A stretch of DNA of 5,179 nt from Candidatus Desantisbacteria bacterium CG2_30_40_21 (GTDB taxonomy: Bacteria > UBA9089 > CG2-30-40-21), in assembly GCA_001873945.1 (NCBI GenBank), contig MNYI01000071.1:1-5179 (forward strand), read 5' to 3'. This document shows positions 1 to 5,179 of this stretch, piece by piece. Under the pieces are notes generated by a model. It saw only the letters and a list, made by a program, of their open reading frames with translations. It was not told where the DNA came from and searched no databases. The stretch's first letter is position 1, and every line of letters begins with the position of its first letter. A program made the translations under genes and the position numbers.

Positions 1-72
1 GAATAGTTGATGAGTTGAAGGAACACAACTTCATAAGTAACTACTCACCACAAAGGCACGAAGACACAAAAA

Positions 73-120
73 GTTGATAAGTTGAATAGTTGATGGGTTG
101 ATAAGTGGATGAATTGATAG
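73..120 (+). repeat. Tandem 8-bp repeat, six units (GTTGATRR)
   Basis: Six consecutive 8-base units start at 73, 81, 89, 97, 105 and 113: GTTGATAA, GTTGAATA, GTTGATGG, GTTGATAA, GTGGATGA, ATTGATAG. The GTTGA core is exact in the first four and degenerates in the last two. Two more units of the same phase and type (GTTGATGA, GTTGAAGG) lie at 6-21. The 8-base period is not a multiple of three, so the array cannot be a protein repeat read in one frame. Confidence 0.8.
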
Positions 121-152
121 GAAATGTTTATGAATTATGGATCTGTGTTCCT

Positions 153-192
153 TTAACCTATAAACTCATCAACCTATCAACCTATCAACTTA
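153..192 (-). repeat. Tandem 8-bp repeat, five units, opposite orientation
   Basis: Five 8-base units start at 153, 161, 169, 177 and 185 on the plus strand: TTAACCTA, TAAACTCA, TCAACCTA, TCAACCTA, TCAACTTA. Read on the minus strand they are the same GTTGATRR-type unit as the 73-120 array, so the two arrays face each other and could pair as a hairpin about 120 bases long. The three units closest to 192 are the best conserved. Confidence 0.8.
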
Positions 193-268
193 TGTGTTCT
201 CCGTGGTGAATTACTTTACCTGAGTAGTTACCTCTTATCTTTCCCTTTCTTACTCTGTGTGCCTTTCT

Positions 269-1327
269 CTATCTTCCTATCAACTTCTTAAATGTCTCTG
301 GATCACTTGTAGCAGCCAGAGCATCCTCAAAAGATATTTCATTTTGTTGATACAGGGTTTTTAATGATTGTTCCATGGTATGCATCTGGAATTGTCCACC
401 AGTATGCATAATTGTGGACATCTGGTGTATCTTGCCTTCTCTAATCATATTTTTGATAGCTGATGTACCTGTAAGTATTTCTGTAGCAACCACCCTATCG
501 TTTCCATTAGCCCGTGGAAGTAATATCTGAGCAATTACCCCTTCTAAAACAATTGCCAATTGTGCCTTAGCCTGGGATTGTTGAGCTGTGGGGAAAGCAT
601 CTATGATTCTTTCAACAGCCAACGGGGCACCACTGGTATGCATGGTTGCCATGACTAAATGTCCTGTTTCAGCTGCCATCAAGGTTAAGGCAATGGTCTC
701 AACATCCCTCATCTCACCCACCATGATAATATCAGGATCCTGTCTTAATGCTCGCCGTAATGCACCGGCAAATGTTTTGGTGTCAATCCCTAATTCCCGT
801 TGATTAACGAGGCTCATCTTATCCTTATGAACATATTCTATTGGGTCTTCTATGGTAACAATATGGCGTCTATATGACAAATTGATATGATCAATCATTG
901 AGGCCAGGGTTGTAGATTTGCCTGAACCGGTTGGACCGGTAATAATGATTAGACCCCTTTGTTTTTGACAAAATGCCTTTAAGGTATCTTCAGGCAGATG
1001 TAATTCATCAATAGTACGAATTTTCAAGGAAATAAGACGAAATACTGCTCCCAGCGTTCTTCTCTGGAGAAAAATATTTACCCTGAATCTGGCAAACCCT
1101 TCTACTGTATAAGCCACATCTAATTCCTGCTCATCCTCAAACCGTTTTCGTTGTTCCTCAGTGATCATGGAATAGATTATTCCCCTCGTATCCTCAGTCC
1201 GTAATGGGGGCAGCTCTATTGGATAAAGCCTTCCATGTATCCGCAGGGTAGGCGGGCTGCCAACCTTTATATGGAGATCTGAGGCATCCTTTTCTGCCAT
1301 TAGTTTAAGTAATTCGTCAATTTGCAT
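269..1327 (-). CDS. pilT: Type IV pilus retraction ATPase PilT
   Basis: PilT is the cytoplasmic hexameric ATPase that powers pilus retraction (twitching motility, DNA uptake) by removing pilins at the inner-membrane base. The 352-residue protein is of normal family length. Residues 1-110 form the PAS-like N-terminal domain (ASDLHIKVGSPP near 15-26). The RecA-like domain follows: Walker A GPTGSGKST at 131-139, Asp box IEDPIEY at 159-165, Walker B DPDIIMVGEMRD at 197-208 with catalytic Glu205, and His box GHLVMATMHTS at 222-232. AIKNMIRE at 290-297 matches the PilT-defining AIRNLIRE motif needed for retraction, which argues against PilB/GspE; PilU is a less likely alternative. The ATG is preceded by a strong GGGAGGA site. 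The gene is divergent from the GT9 gene and ends TAG inside a repeat-like segment. Confidence 0.96.
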   Translation of the reverse strand: MQIDELLKLMAEKDASDLHIKVGSPPTLRIHGRLYPIELPPLRTEDTRGIIYSMITEEQRKRFEDEQELDVAYTVEGFARFRVNIFLQRRTLGAVFRLISLKIRTIDELHLPEDTLKAFCQKQRGLIIITGPTGSGKSTTLASMIDHINLSYRRHIVTIEDPIEYVHKDKMSLVNQRELGIDTKTFAGALRRALRQDPDIIMVGEMRDVETIALTLMAAETGHLVMATMHTSGAPLAVERIIDAFPTAQQSQAKAQLAIVLEGVIAQILLPRANGNDRVVATEILTGTSAIKNMIREGKIHQMSTIMHTGGQFQMHTMEQSLKTLYQQNEISFEDALAATSDPETFKKLIGR

Positions 1328-1333
1328 GGTGTT

Positions 1334-1340
1334 TCCTCCC
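1334..1340 (-). promoter_or_regulatory. Ribosome binding site of pilT
   Basis: On the minus strand GGGAGGA lies seven bases before the ATG (1325-1327). This fixes the pilT start and contrasts with the absence of any such site before the divergent GT9 gene. Confidence 0.85.
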
Positions 1341-1380
1341 TAAAAATTTAGTAATATGTATGAAAACTTTTCTTCCTATA

Positions 1381-1409
1381 TATATATACTATTAATTAAC
1401 AATTGTCAA
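1381..1409 (-). promoter_or_regulatory. Predicted sigma-70-type promoter of pilT
   Basis: On the minus strand a perfect TTGACA (1409-1404) is followed after 17 bases by TATATA (1386-1381), part of a (TA)6 run at 1377-1388 that allows alternative -10 registers. Transcription would begin near 1374, leaving a leader of about 47 bases that contains the ribosome binding site. The -10 matches the consensus at only four of six positions, so the exact register is uncertain. This is inference from sequence. Confidence 0.6.
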
Positions 1410-1431
1410 TATAAATTTTTCAATTTATAAA
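1403..1431 (+). promoter_or_regulatory. Predicted secondary plus-strand promoter, GT9-gspE
   Basis: TTGTCA (1403-1408), 17 bases, then TATAAA (1426-1431): five of six consensus matches in each box. Its -35 overlaps the minus-strand -35 almost base for base because the site is near-palindromic, so the two could compete for polymerase. Transcripts would start near 1438 and carry a leader of about 37 bases with no Shine-Dalgarno sequence. Confidence 0.4.
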
Positions 1432-1438
1432 AAAATTG

Positions 1439-1467
1439 TTGACAATAAATGCAAAATGCTGTATCAT
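1439..1467 (+). promoter_or_regulatory. Predicted main plus-strand promoter, GT9-gspE
   Basis: A perfect TTGACA (1439-1444) and TATCAT (1462-1467, five of six matches) are separated by the ideal 17 bases. Initiation would be expected around 1473-1476, on or next to the ATG at 1475. The -35 also lies within the inverted repeat ATTGT-N2-ACAAT (1435-1446), a possible regulator site. Confidence 0.65.
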
Positions 1468-1474
1468 AATATCT

Positions 1475-2623
1475 ATGGATAAATTGGAACTGTTCAAAAA
1501 GATAGATAAATTTATCGGCACACCATTATGCTTTTCTCTGGGGATTTTCAATAAGCTCACGAAAAAGCAGCCATTAGAACCCAAACGGATCCTTCTGATA
1601 AAATTAGTGGCTGTGGGGGATCTGGTAGTAGCCTTGCCTACGATTAAAGCTCTGCGGCTAAAATTCCCTGACGCATGGATAGCTATATTGGTTACCCCAA
1701 GGGTAAGAGAGGTGGTTGAGGGGTGTCCATTTCTGGATGAAATAATATATTATGACATCTTTGGTAATCATAAGGGTATTCGGGGATTAATGGTTTTTAT
1801 CAAGGAATTACGCAAGAAAAGGGTAGATACTGTCATAGAAATGGATCATTACTATCGCATATCAAGTTTGATTACTTACTGCCTTTTTCCACAAAATTGG
1901 ATTGGATTTGATCTGCATGGACAAGGCAGAAGAGGATTATTCTCAATAAGGGTACCATATCGAACAGATATACATGAGGTTGAGGCTTTCCTTGAATTGG
2001 CTAAGGCATTGGGGGCAGATAACACAACACCAAAATTGGTTGAGCTATGGACATCTGAAGATGACAAAACGGACATTGACTTATTTTTTGAGCAGAATGG
2101 AATACTATCAGATGATTTTGTGGTGGGAATACACCCCGGAACAGGACCATCAGCTACTTGTAGAAGGTGGTCGCCTGAGCGATTTGCTGGTTTAGCTAAT
2201 TGGCTTATTAGAGAATATAAGGCTAAGGTAATATTTACTGGTGCACCCTCTGAGATAGAACTGGTTGGAAACATCATTGTCTTTATGCAAGAAAAACCAA
2301 TTGTTGCAGCTGGCAAAACAAGCTTAAAACAGTTAGCTGAAATAGCCCGAAGGTGCAGGTTATTTATCAGTGTTGATACAGGTCCCCTACATGTTGCCGC
2401 AGCAATGGGCACAAGGGTTATTGGATTGTATGGCCCAAATATTCCTTATAAATGGGGTCCTTATGGAAAAGGGCACATCACTATTTATAAACAGCTCTCA
2501 TGCAGCCCCTGTACCAAACAATATCTCGGACAGGTTTCAAGGTGTCAAAATCCAATATGTATGGAACAGATAACACTTGAAGATGTAAAAATGGTTGTAA
2601 AAGAAATGATTAAAGGGATGTAA
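1475..2623 (+). CDS. Glycosyltransferase family 9 (LPS heptosyltransferase-like)
   Basis: GT9 enzymes are GT-B fold transferases, classically adding heptose from ADP-heptose to LPS core at the cytoplasmic face of the inner membrane. This 382-residue protein has both Rossmann halves. The N-terminal half has RILLIKLVAVGDLVVALPTIKAL (38-60, with Gly48-Asp49 of the acceptor side). The C-terminal half opens at VVGIHPGTG (216-224), then RRWSPERFA (230-238) and the nucleotide-sugar motif DTGPLHVAAAMG (301-312). A cysteine set (C343, C346, C357, C362) near the C-terminus recurs in some GT9 proteins; its role is unclear. The ATG at 1475 is preferred over an in-frame TTG at 1436, which lies within the promoter. 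No ribosome binding site precedes either. Donor and acceptor cannot be read from sequence, so no waa symbol is given. The stop is four bases before gspE, implying one transcript. Confidence 0.9.
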   Translation: MDKLELFKKIDKFIGTPLCFSLGIFNKLTKKQPLEPKRILLIKLVAVGDLVVALPTIKALRLKFPDAWIAILVTPRVREVVEGCPFLDEIIYYDIFGNHKGIRGLMVFIKELRKKRVDTVIEMDHYYRISSLITYCLFPQNWIGFDLHGQGRRGLFSIRVPYRTDIHEVEAFLELAKALGADNTTPKLVELWTSEDDKTDIDLFFEQNGILSDDFVVGIHPGTGPSATCRRWSPERFAGLANWLIREYKAKVIFTGAPSEIELVGNIIVFMQEKPIVAAGKTSLKQLAEIARRCRLFISVDTGPLHVAAAMGTRVIGLYGPNIPYKWGPYGKGHITIYKQLSCSPCTKQYLGQVSRCQNPICMEQITLEDVKMVVKEMIKGM

Positions 2624-2627
2624 TTTA

Positions 2628-4043
2628 TTGGAAAAATTATCAGACTACCAAATAAATCCAGAGGCTATCTCAATGCTGCCGGCAAGGTTTGCTAATAGAT
2701 ACAAACTTTTTCCGCTTATCGTTACAGATAGAACCCTTACACTTGCGACTTCTCACCCGTCTGACATGCAAACCATAAATGAGATTGGTTTGCTTTTGAA
2801 TAAAGAGATAATATTAGTGAAGGTATCTCTGCCAGAGATAGATGAAGCAATAAGGAAATACTATGGAACAGGGACTATTGAGAGCATTGTTTCTGATATA
2901 ATCCCTGTTATTACAGAAGAACCTGACATGGAGGGTTTTCAACATCTGGCAAGTGAGGCGCCGGTGATCAAGCTGGTAAATGCGATCATTCGAGATGCTG
3001 TGGAAAAAAAAGCATCTGATATTCACCTTGAACCGTATGAAAAAATCATTACCCTTCGTTACAGAACAGATGGCGTTCTTTGTGATCTTTCTGCCCCGCC
3101 ATTCCATTTATATTCTGCAATTGTTTCAAGGATAAAAATAATGGCTCAAATGAATATTGCAGAAAAAAGGCTGCCGCAGGATGGACGGATACAGGTTAAT
3201 ATACATGGCAGGAATATAGACTTGCGTGTCTCAACCCTGCCTACACTTTATGGTGAATGCGTATCTATCAGAATATTAGATAAAGGCTTAAGATTTCTGG
3301 AGCTTGAAACCATAGGTTTTCCCTCTACAGTTATAACTAAATACAAACAACTAATCAATCGATCAAATGGTATTATTCTTGCCACAGGTCCTACCGGCAG
3401 CGGGAAGACTACTACGCTTTACGCCTCCCTATCTGCGATAAATTCTTCAGAAAAAAAGATAATTACCATTGAAGACCCAATAGAATACAACCTTTCCAGA
3501 ATTAGTCAGATACAGATAAAGCCAGAGATAGGATTAACCTTTGCTTCAGGCTTGAGGTCAATATTGCGGCATAATCCGGATGTTTTGATGGTTGGAGAAA
3601 TCCGTGACAAGGAAACAGCAGAGGTTGCCATTCAAGCTGCTCTTACAGGACACCTGATATTTTCTACCATGCATACCAATGATGCAGCCACAGCCATTGC
3701 CAGATTGCAGGACATGGGCATAGAGGATTTTCTTATTTCTTCTGCTTTAATTGGTATCCTTGCCCAACGGTTGGTACGAACTATTTGTTCTAATTGTAAA
3801 GGAAATGGCTGTAAGGAATGTAATAACACCGGATTCCGCGGCAGGGCAGGGATATTTGAGCTATTGCCTGTTACCACAGAGATTAAAAGATTAATCATGC
3901 ACAGGGTTGACAGCTCTAAAATAAAGGAGGCAGCGGTTAAAGAGGGCATGGTTACCCTTTTGGAACAAGGGGAAGAAAAGATAGCTGCCGGAATAGCAAC
4001 AAGGGAAGAGGTGTTAAGGGTTATTCAAGAAGCGGAAGGTTAA
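2628..4043 (+). CDS. gspE: Type II secretion / pilus assembly ATPase, GspE-PilB family
   Basis: This cytoplasmic hexameric ATPase drives pseudopilus or pilus assembly. The 471 residues comprise an N2-type domain (LPARFANRYKLFPL at 17-30, to YYG at about 80), SDIHLEP (130-136), Walker A GPTGSGKTT (254-262), Asp box IEDPIEY (281-287), Walker B NPDVLMVGEIRD (316-327, catalytic Glu324), His box GHLIFSTMHTND (341-352) and a tetracysteine site (C387, C390, C395, C398). QIQIKPEIGLTFASGLRSILR (294-314) resembles GspE more than PilB, but with pilT next door and no gspF or pilC visible, pilB remains possible. The protein is shorter than many relatives because the outer N1 domain is absent and the zinc loop is tiny. 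The start is read as TTG at 2628 behind a weak AAAGGGA (2612-2618). An ATG at 2673 with AGAGG before it is the alternative, but it would clip the N2 domain. Confidence 0.9.
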   Translation: MEKLSDYQINPEAISMLPARFANRYKLFPLIVTDRTLTLATSHPSDMQTINEIGLLLNKEIILVKVSLPEIDEAIRKYYGTGTIESIVSDIIPVITEEPDMEGFQHLASEAPVIKLVNAIIRDAVEKKASDIHLEPYEKIITLRYRTDGVLCDLSAPPFHLYSAIVSRIKIMAQMNIAEKRLPQDGRIQVNIHGRNIDLRVSTLPTLYGECVSIRILDKGLRFLELETIGFPSTVITKYKQLINRSNGIILATGPTGSGKTTTLYASLSAINSSEKKIITIEDPIEYNLSRISQIQIKPEIGLTFASGLRSILRHNPDVLMVGEIRDKETAEVAIQAALTGHLIFSTMHTNDAATAIARLQDMGIEDFLISSALIGILAQRLVRTICSNCKGNGCKECNNTGFRGRAGIFELLPVTTEIKRLIMHRVDSSKIKEAAVKEGMVTLLEQGEEKIAAGIATREEVLRVIQEAEG

Positions 4044-4066
4044 GCAGGTATATGGACATTATCATA

Positions 4067-4079
4067 ACCCCAATGGGGT
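4067..4079 (+). other. Small hairpin between gspE and trpD
   Basis: ACCCC (4067-4071) and GGGGT (4075-4079) form a perfect five-pair stem with an AAT loop, 24 bases after the gspE stop and 11 bases before the trpD ribosome site. There is no T-run after it (AATATTATTAT follows), so it is not a standard intrinsic terminator. It might influence mRNA stability or trpD translation. No leader peptide with tryptophan codons is visible. Confidence 0.35.
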
Positions 4080-4090
4080 AATATTATTAT

Positions 4091-4096
4091 AGGAGG
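4091..4096 (+). promoter_or_regulatory. Ribosome binding site of trpD
   Basis: A full AGGAGG is placed seven bases before the ATG at 4104. It fixes the trpD start and suggests efficient translation independent of the upstream gene. Confidence 0.9.
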
Positions 4097-4103
4097 AAAT
4101 GGA

Positions 4104-5111
4104 ATGATTAAAGAGGCTATTGATAAAATTGTCAAGGGGAACAACCTGTCTACAGACGAAATGTTTGAGGTGATGAATGAGATCATGACTGGTTCTGCCA
4201 CACCGGTTCAGATTGGGAGTTTTATTACTGGATTGAGGATGAAGGGCGAAACTGTGGAGGAAATTACCGGGGCAGTGGCGGTGATGCGGGAAAAAGCAAC
4301 AAAGATACTCGTTCAGGGGGATGTAGTTGATACCTGTGGCACTGGTGGCGATGGCTTGCAGACCATTAATGTCTCAACCATATCTGCCTTTGTTGCCGCA
4401 GGAGCTGGGGCAAGGGTGGCAAAACATGGTAATCGCTCTGTATCATCAAGGTGCGGCAGTGCTGACCTCTTGGTGGGATTGGGTGTAAATATTGAGGTTA
4501 TACCAGAGGTTGTTGAAAGGTGTATTGAAGAGGTGGGGATTGGATTTATGTTTGCCCCAATGCTTCACCCAGCCATGAAACATGCCATTGGTCCAAGACG
4601 GGAAATAGGTATTCGTACCATTTTTAATATCCTGGGTCCTATGACCAATCCAGCAGGGGCAAAATTTCAATTGCTTGGTGCTTATGACCCGAGTATGACC
4701 GAGACCATAGCTAATGTTCTTAAAAATCTGGGAAGCGTGAGGGCATTTGTTGTCCATGGCGAGGATGGATTAGATGAAATATCCATATCCGGTAGAACAA
4801 AGATAACTGAATTAAGAAACAAAAAAATAAGCACCTATATGATATCCCCTGAAAATTTTGGACTGGAAAGAGGAAGCCTGAAGGAGATAATAGGCGGTAG
4901 TGTAGACGAAAATGTAGAATTGGCTCTGAATGTGTTATCCGGAAAAGACATGGGAGCAAAAAGAAATATTGTTCTCTTAAACGCTGCCTTTGTCTTGTTA
5001 GCAGCCGGAATAACAGATGAGGTAACTGAGGCAATAAGATTATCAGCCCAATCCATTGATTCAGGGGAGGCTATGAGAAAATTGGAAGGGTTGAGGGAGA
5101 TGACGAGATAG
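4104..5111 (+). CDS. trpD: Anthranilate phosphoribosyltransferase TrpD
   Basis: TrpD transfers phosphoribose from PRPP to anthranilate, the second committed step of tryptophan synthesis (EC 2.4.2.18), in the cytoplasm. The 335 residues match the usual full length. An alpha-helical N-terminal domain (1-70) precedes the PRPP-binding loop DTCGTGGDG (76-84). Then come NVST (89-92), KHGNR (107-111), the anthranilate-side segment RREIGIRTIFNILGPMTNP (165-183) and the metal-binding Asp224-Glu225 in HGEDGLDE (218-225). All hallmark residues are present, so the enzyme should be active. A stand-alone TrpD is predicted: no TrpG amidotransferase domain is fused. No other trp gene is in the window; it sits 60 bases after gspE and could be read through from it or have its own unrecognised promoter. 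A paralogous nucleoside phosphorylase is unlikely given GTGGDG and the length. Confidence 0.95.
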   Translation: MIKEAIDKIVKGNNLSTDEMFEVMNEIMTGSATPVQIGSFITGLRMKGETVEEITGAVAVMREKATKILVQGDVVDTCGTGGDGLQTINVSTISAFVAAGAGARVAKHGNRSVSSRCGSADLLVGLGVNIEVIPEVVERCIEEVGIGFMFAPMLHPAMKHAIGPRREIGIRTIFNILGPMTNPAGAKFQLLGAYDPSMTETIANVLKNLGSVRAFVVHGEDGLDEISISGRTKITELRNKKISTYMISPENFGLERGSLKEIIGGSVDENVELALNVLSGKDMGAKRNIVLLNAAFVLLAAGITDEVTEAIRLSAQSIDSGEAMRKLEGLREMTR

Positions 5112-5164
5112 GAGAAAATGGGGAGAAAATGGGGACAGCGCCCGAGAAAATGGGGACAGCGCCC
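5112..5164 (+). repeat. Tandem repeat with 21-bp period after trpD
   Basis: Two perfect 21-base copies lie at 5123-5143 and 5144-5164. They start GAGAAAATGGGG and end ACAGCGCCC, and a partial copy (GAGAAAATGGG, 5112-5122) directly follows the trpD stop. The last copy is followed by TATTTTT. The core TGGGGACAGCGCCC resembles G-rich palindromic tails seen near IS200-like/REP-associated tyrosine transposases in several bacterial groups (recollection, not searched). It may continue beyond the window. A three-pair GGG/CCC stem before the T-run could give weak termination. Confidence 0.75.
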
Positions 5165-5179
5165 TATTTTTAGAAGAAA

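Larger units (their letters stand above)
1..268. repeat. Non-coding repeat-rich region, long imperfect inverted repeat
   Basis: No gene is supported here. The stretch is made of short repeats in opposite orientation. GTAACTACTCA at 37-47 is mirrored exactly by TGAGTAGTTAC at 221-231. TCACCAC at 45-51 is mirrored by GTGGTGA at 203-209. A GTTGAT array at 73-120 is mirrored by a TATCAAC array at 153-192. The arms therefore span about 31-120 and 153-231 around an unrepeated centre at 121-152. The segment at 50-70 (AAAGGCACGAAGACAC) has partial reverse-strand relatives at 191-209 and 251-267. Similar CACCAC-gaag-cac strings occur as dispersed intergenic repeats in several bacterial groups (general knowledge, not searched). 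It could be a miniature mobile element or fold in the pilT mRNA 3' end; function is unknown. Confidence 0.7.

Noticed and set aside
6..192. CRISPR array
   Set aside because: The units are only 8 bases and contiguous, with no unique spacers of uniform length and no cas gene, and the arrays run in opposite orientations.
588..803. 71-codon plus-strand reading frame opposite pilT
   Set aside because: It lies wholly antisense to the Walker B/His-box region of pilT, which has clear family conservation; the translation matches nothing recognisable.
1436..1474. Extended GT9 start at TTG 1436
   Set aside because: It adds 13 residues (MLTINAKCCIIIS) unlike the family, has no ribosome binding site, and overlaps the best promoter; ATG at 1475 is preferred.
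1876..2412. 178-codon minus-strand reading frame over the GT9 gene
   Set aside because: It is antisense to conserved GT9 motifs and has no recognisable domain or ribosome binding site; it is a shadow of the real frame.
1974..2573. Two short plus-strand frames (1974-2195 and 2370-2573) inside the GT9 gene
   Set aside because: Both are out-of-frame shadows. The GT9 frame is continuous through both, with its motifs intact, so they are not evidence of a frameshift.
2814..3949. Minus-strand frames at 2814-3107 and 3632-3949
   Set aside because: They are antisense to conserved GspE segments, and their low-complexity translations show no recognisable family.
4067..4090. Rho-independent terminator after gspE
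   Set aside because: The five-pair stem is short and no T-run follows, so termination is not supported; it is kept only as a small hairpin.
4446..5056. Three overlapping minus-strand frames opposite trpD
   Set aside because: All lie under well-conserved trpD coding sequence and have no recognisable products.

Overview
The window is a compact, AT-rich bacterial stretch with four intact protein genes. They are a type IV pilus retraction ATPase (PilT, minus strand), a family 9 glycosyltransferase of the LPS-heptosyltransferase type, a GspE/PilB-type secretion or pilus assembly ATPase, and anthranilate phosphoribosyltransferase (TrpD), the last three on the plus strand. A GT9 enzyme together with T4P/T2SS ATPases suggests a diderm (Gram-negative-type) bacterium. 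The moderate AT bias, the short non-coding repeats between genes and the divergence of the proteins from textbook proteobacterial forms fit an uncultured or deep-branching lineage. The phylum cannot be fixed from sequence reading alone.

Layout: 1-268 is non-coding and repeat-rich. Two arrays of a degenerate 8-bp unit (GTTGATRR) face each other, and short CACCAC/GGCACGAAG-like segments around them form a long imperfect inverted repeat. The last codons of pilT themselves read as one more repeat unit. pilT occupies 269-1327 (minus). The 1328-1474 spacer is very AT-rich and holds good sigma-70-type promoters pointing both ways, with TTGACAAT -35 boxes in mirror orientation. The GT9 gene runs 1475-2623 and its ATG falls almost exactly where transcription should start, so its mRNA may be leaderless. 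Four bases later a TTG-started gspE-like gene runs 2628-4043. After a 60-base gap with a small hairpin and a strong Shine-Dalgarno site comes trpD (4104-5111). Its stop codon abuts a tandem repeat with a 21-bp period that reaches almost to the window end.

How the genes work together: PilT and the GspE/PilB-like protein belong to one secretion-ATPase superfamily and could drive opposite strokes (retraction and assembly) of one pilus machine. However, the second protein has GspE-like sequence features, and no pilin, pilC/gspF or secretin gene is in view. The GT9 gene is tightly linked to gspE and probably co-transcribed with it, so it may act on LPS or another surface glycan. TrpD is a tryptophan biosynthesis enzyme with no visible functional link to the rest. 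I see no convincing evidence of a new multi-gene system; the most unusual signals are in the non-coding DNA and in how genes start.
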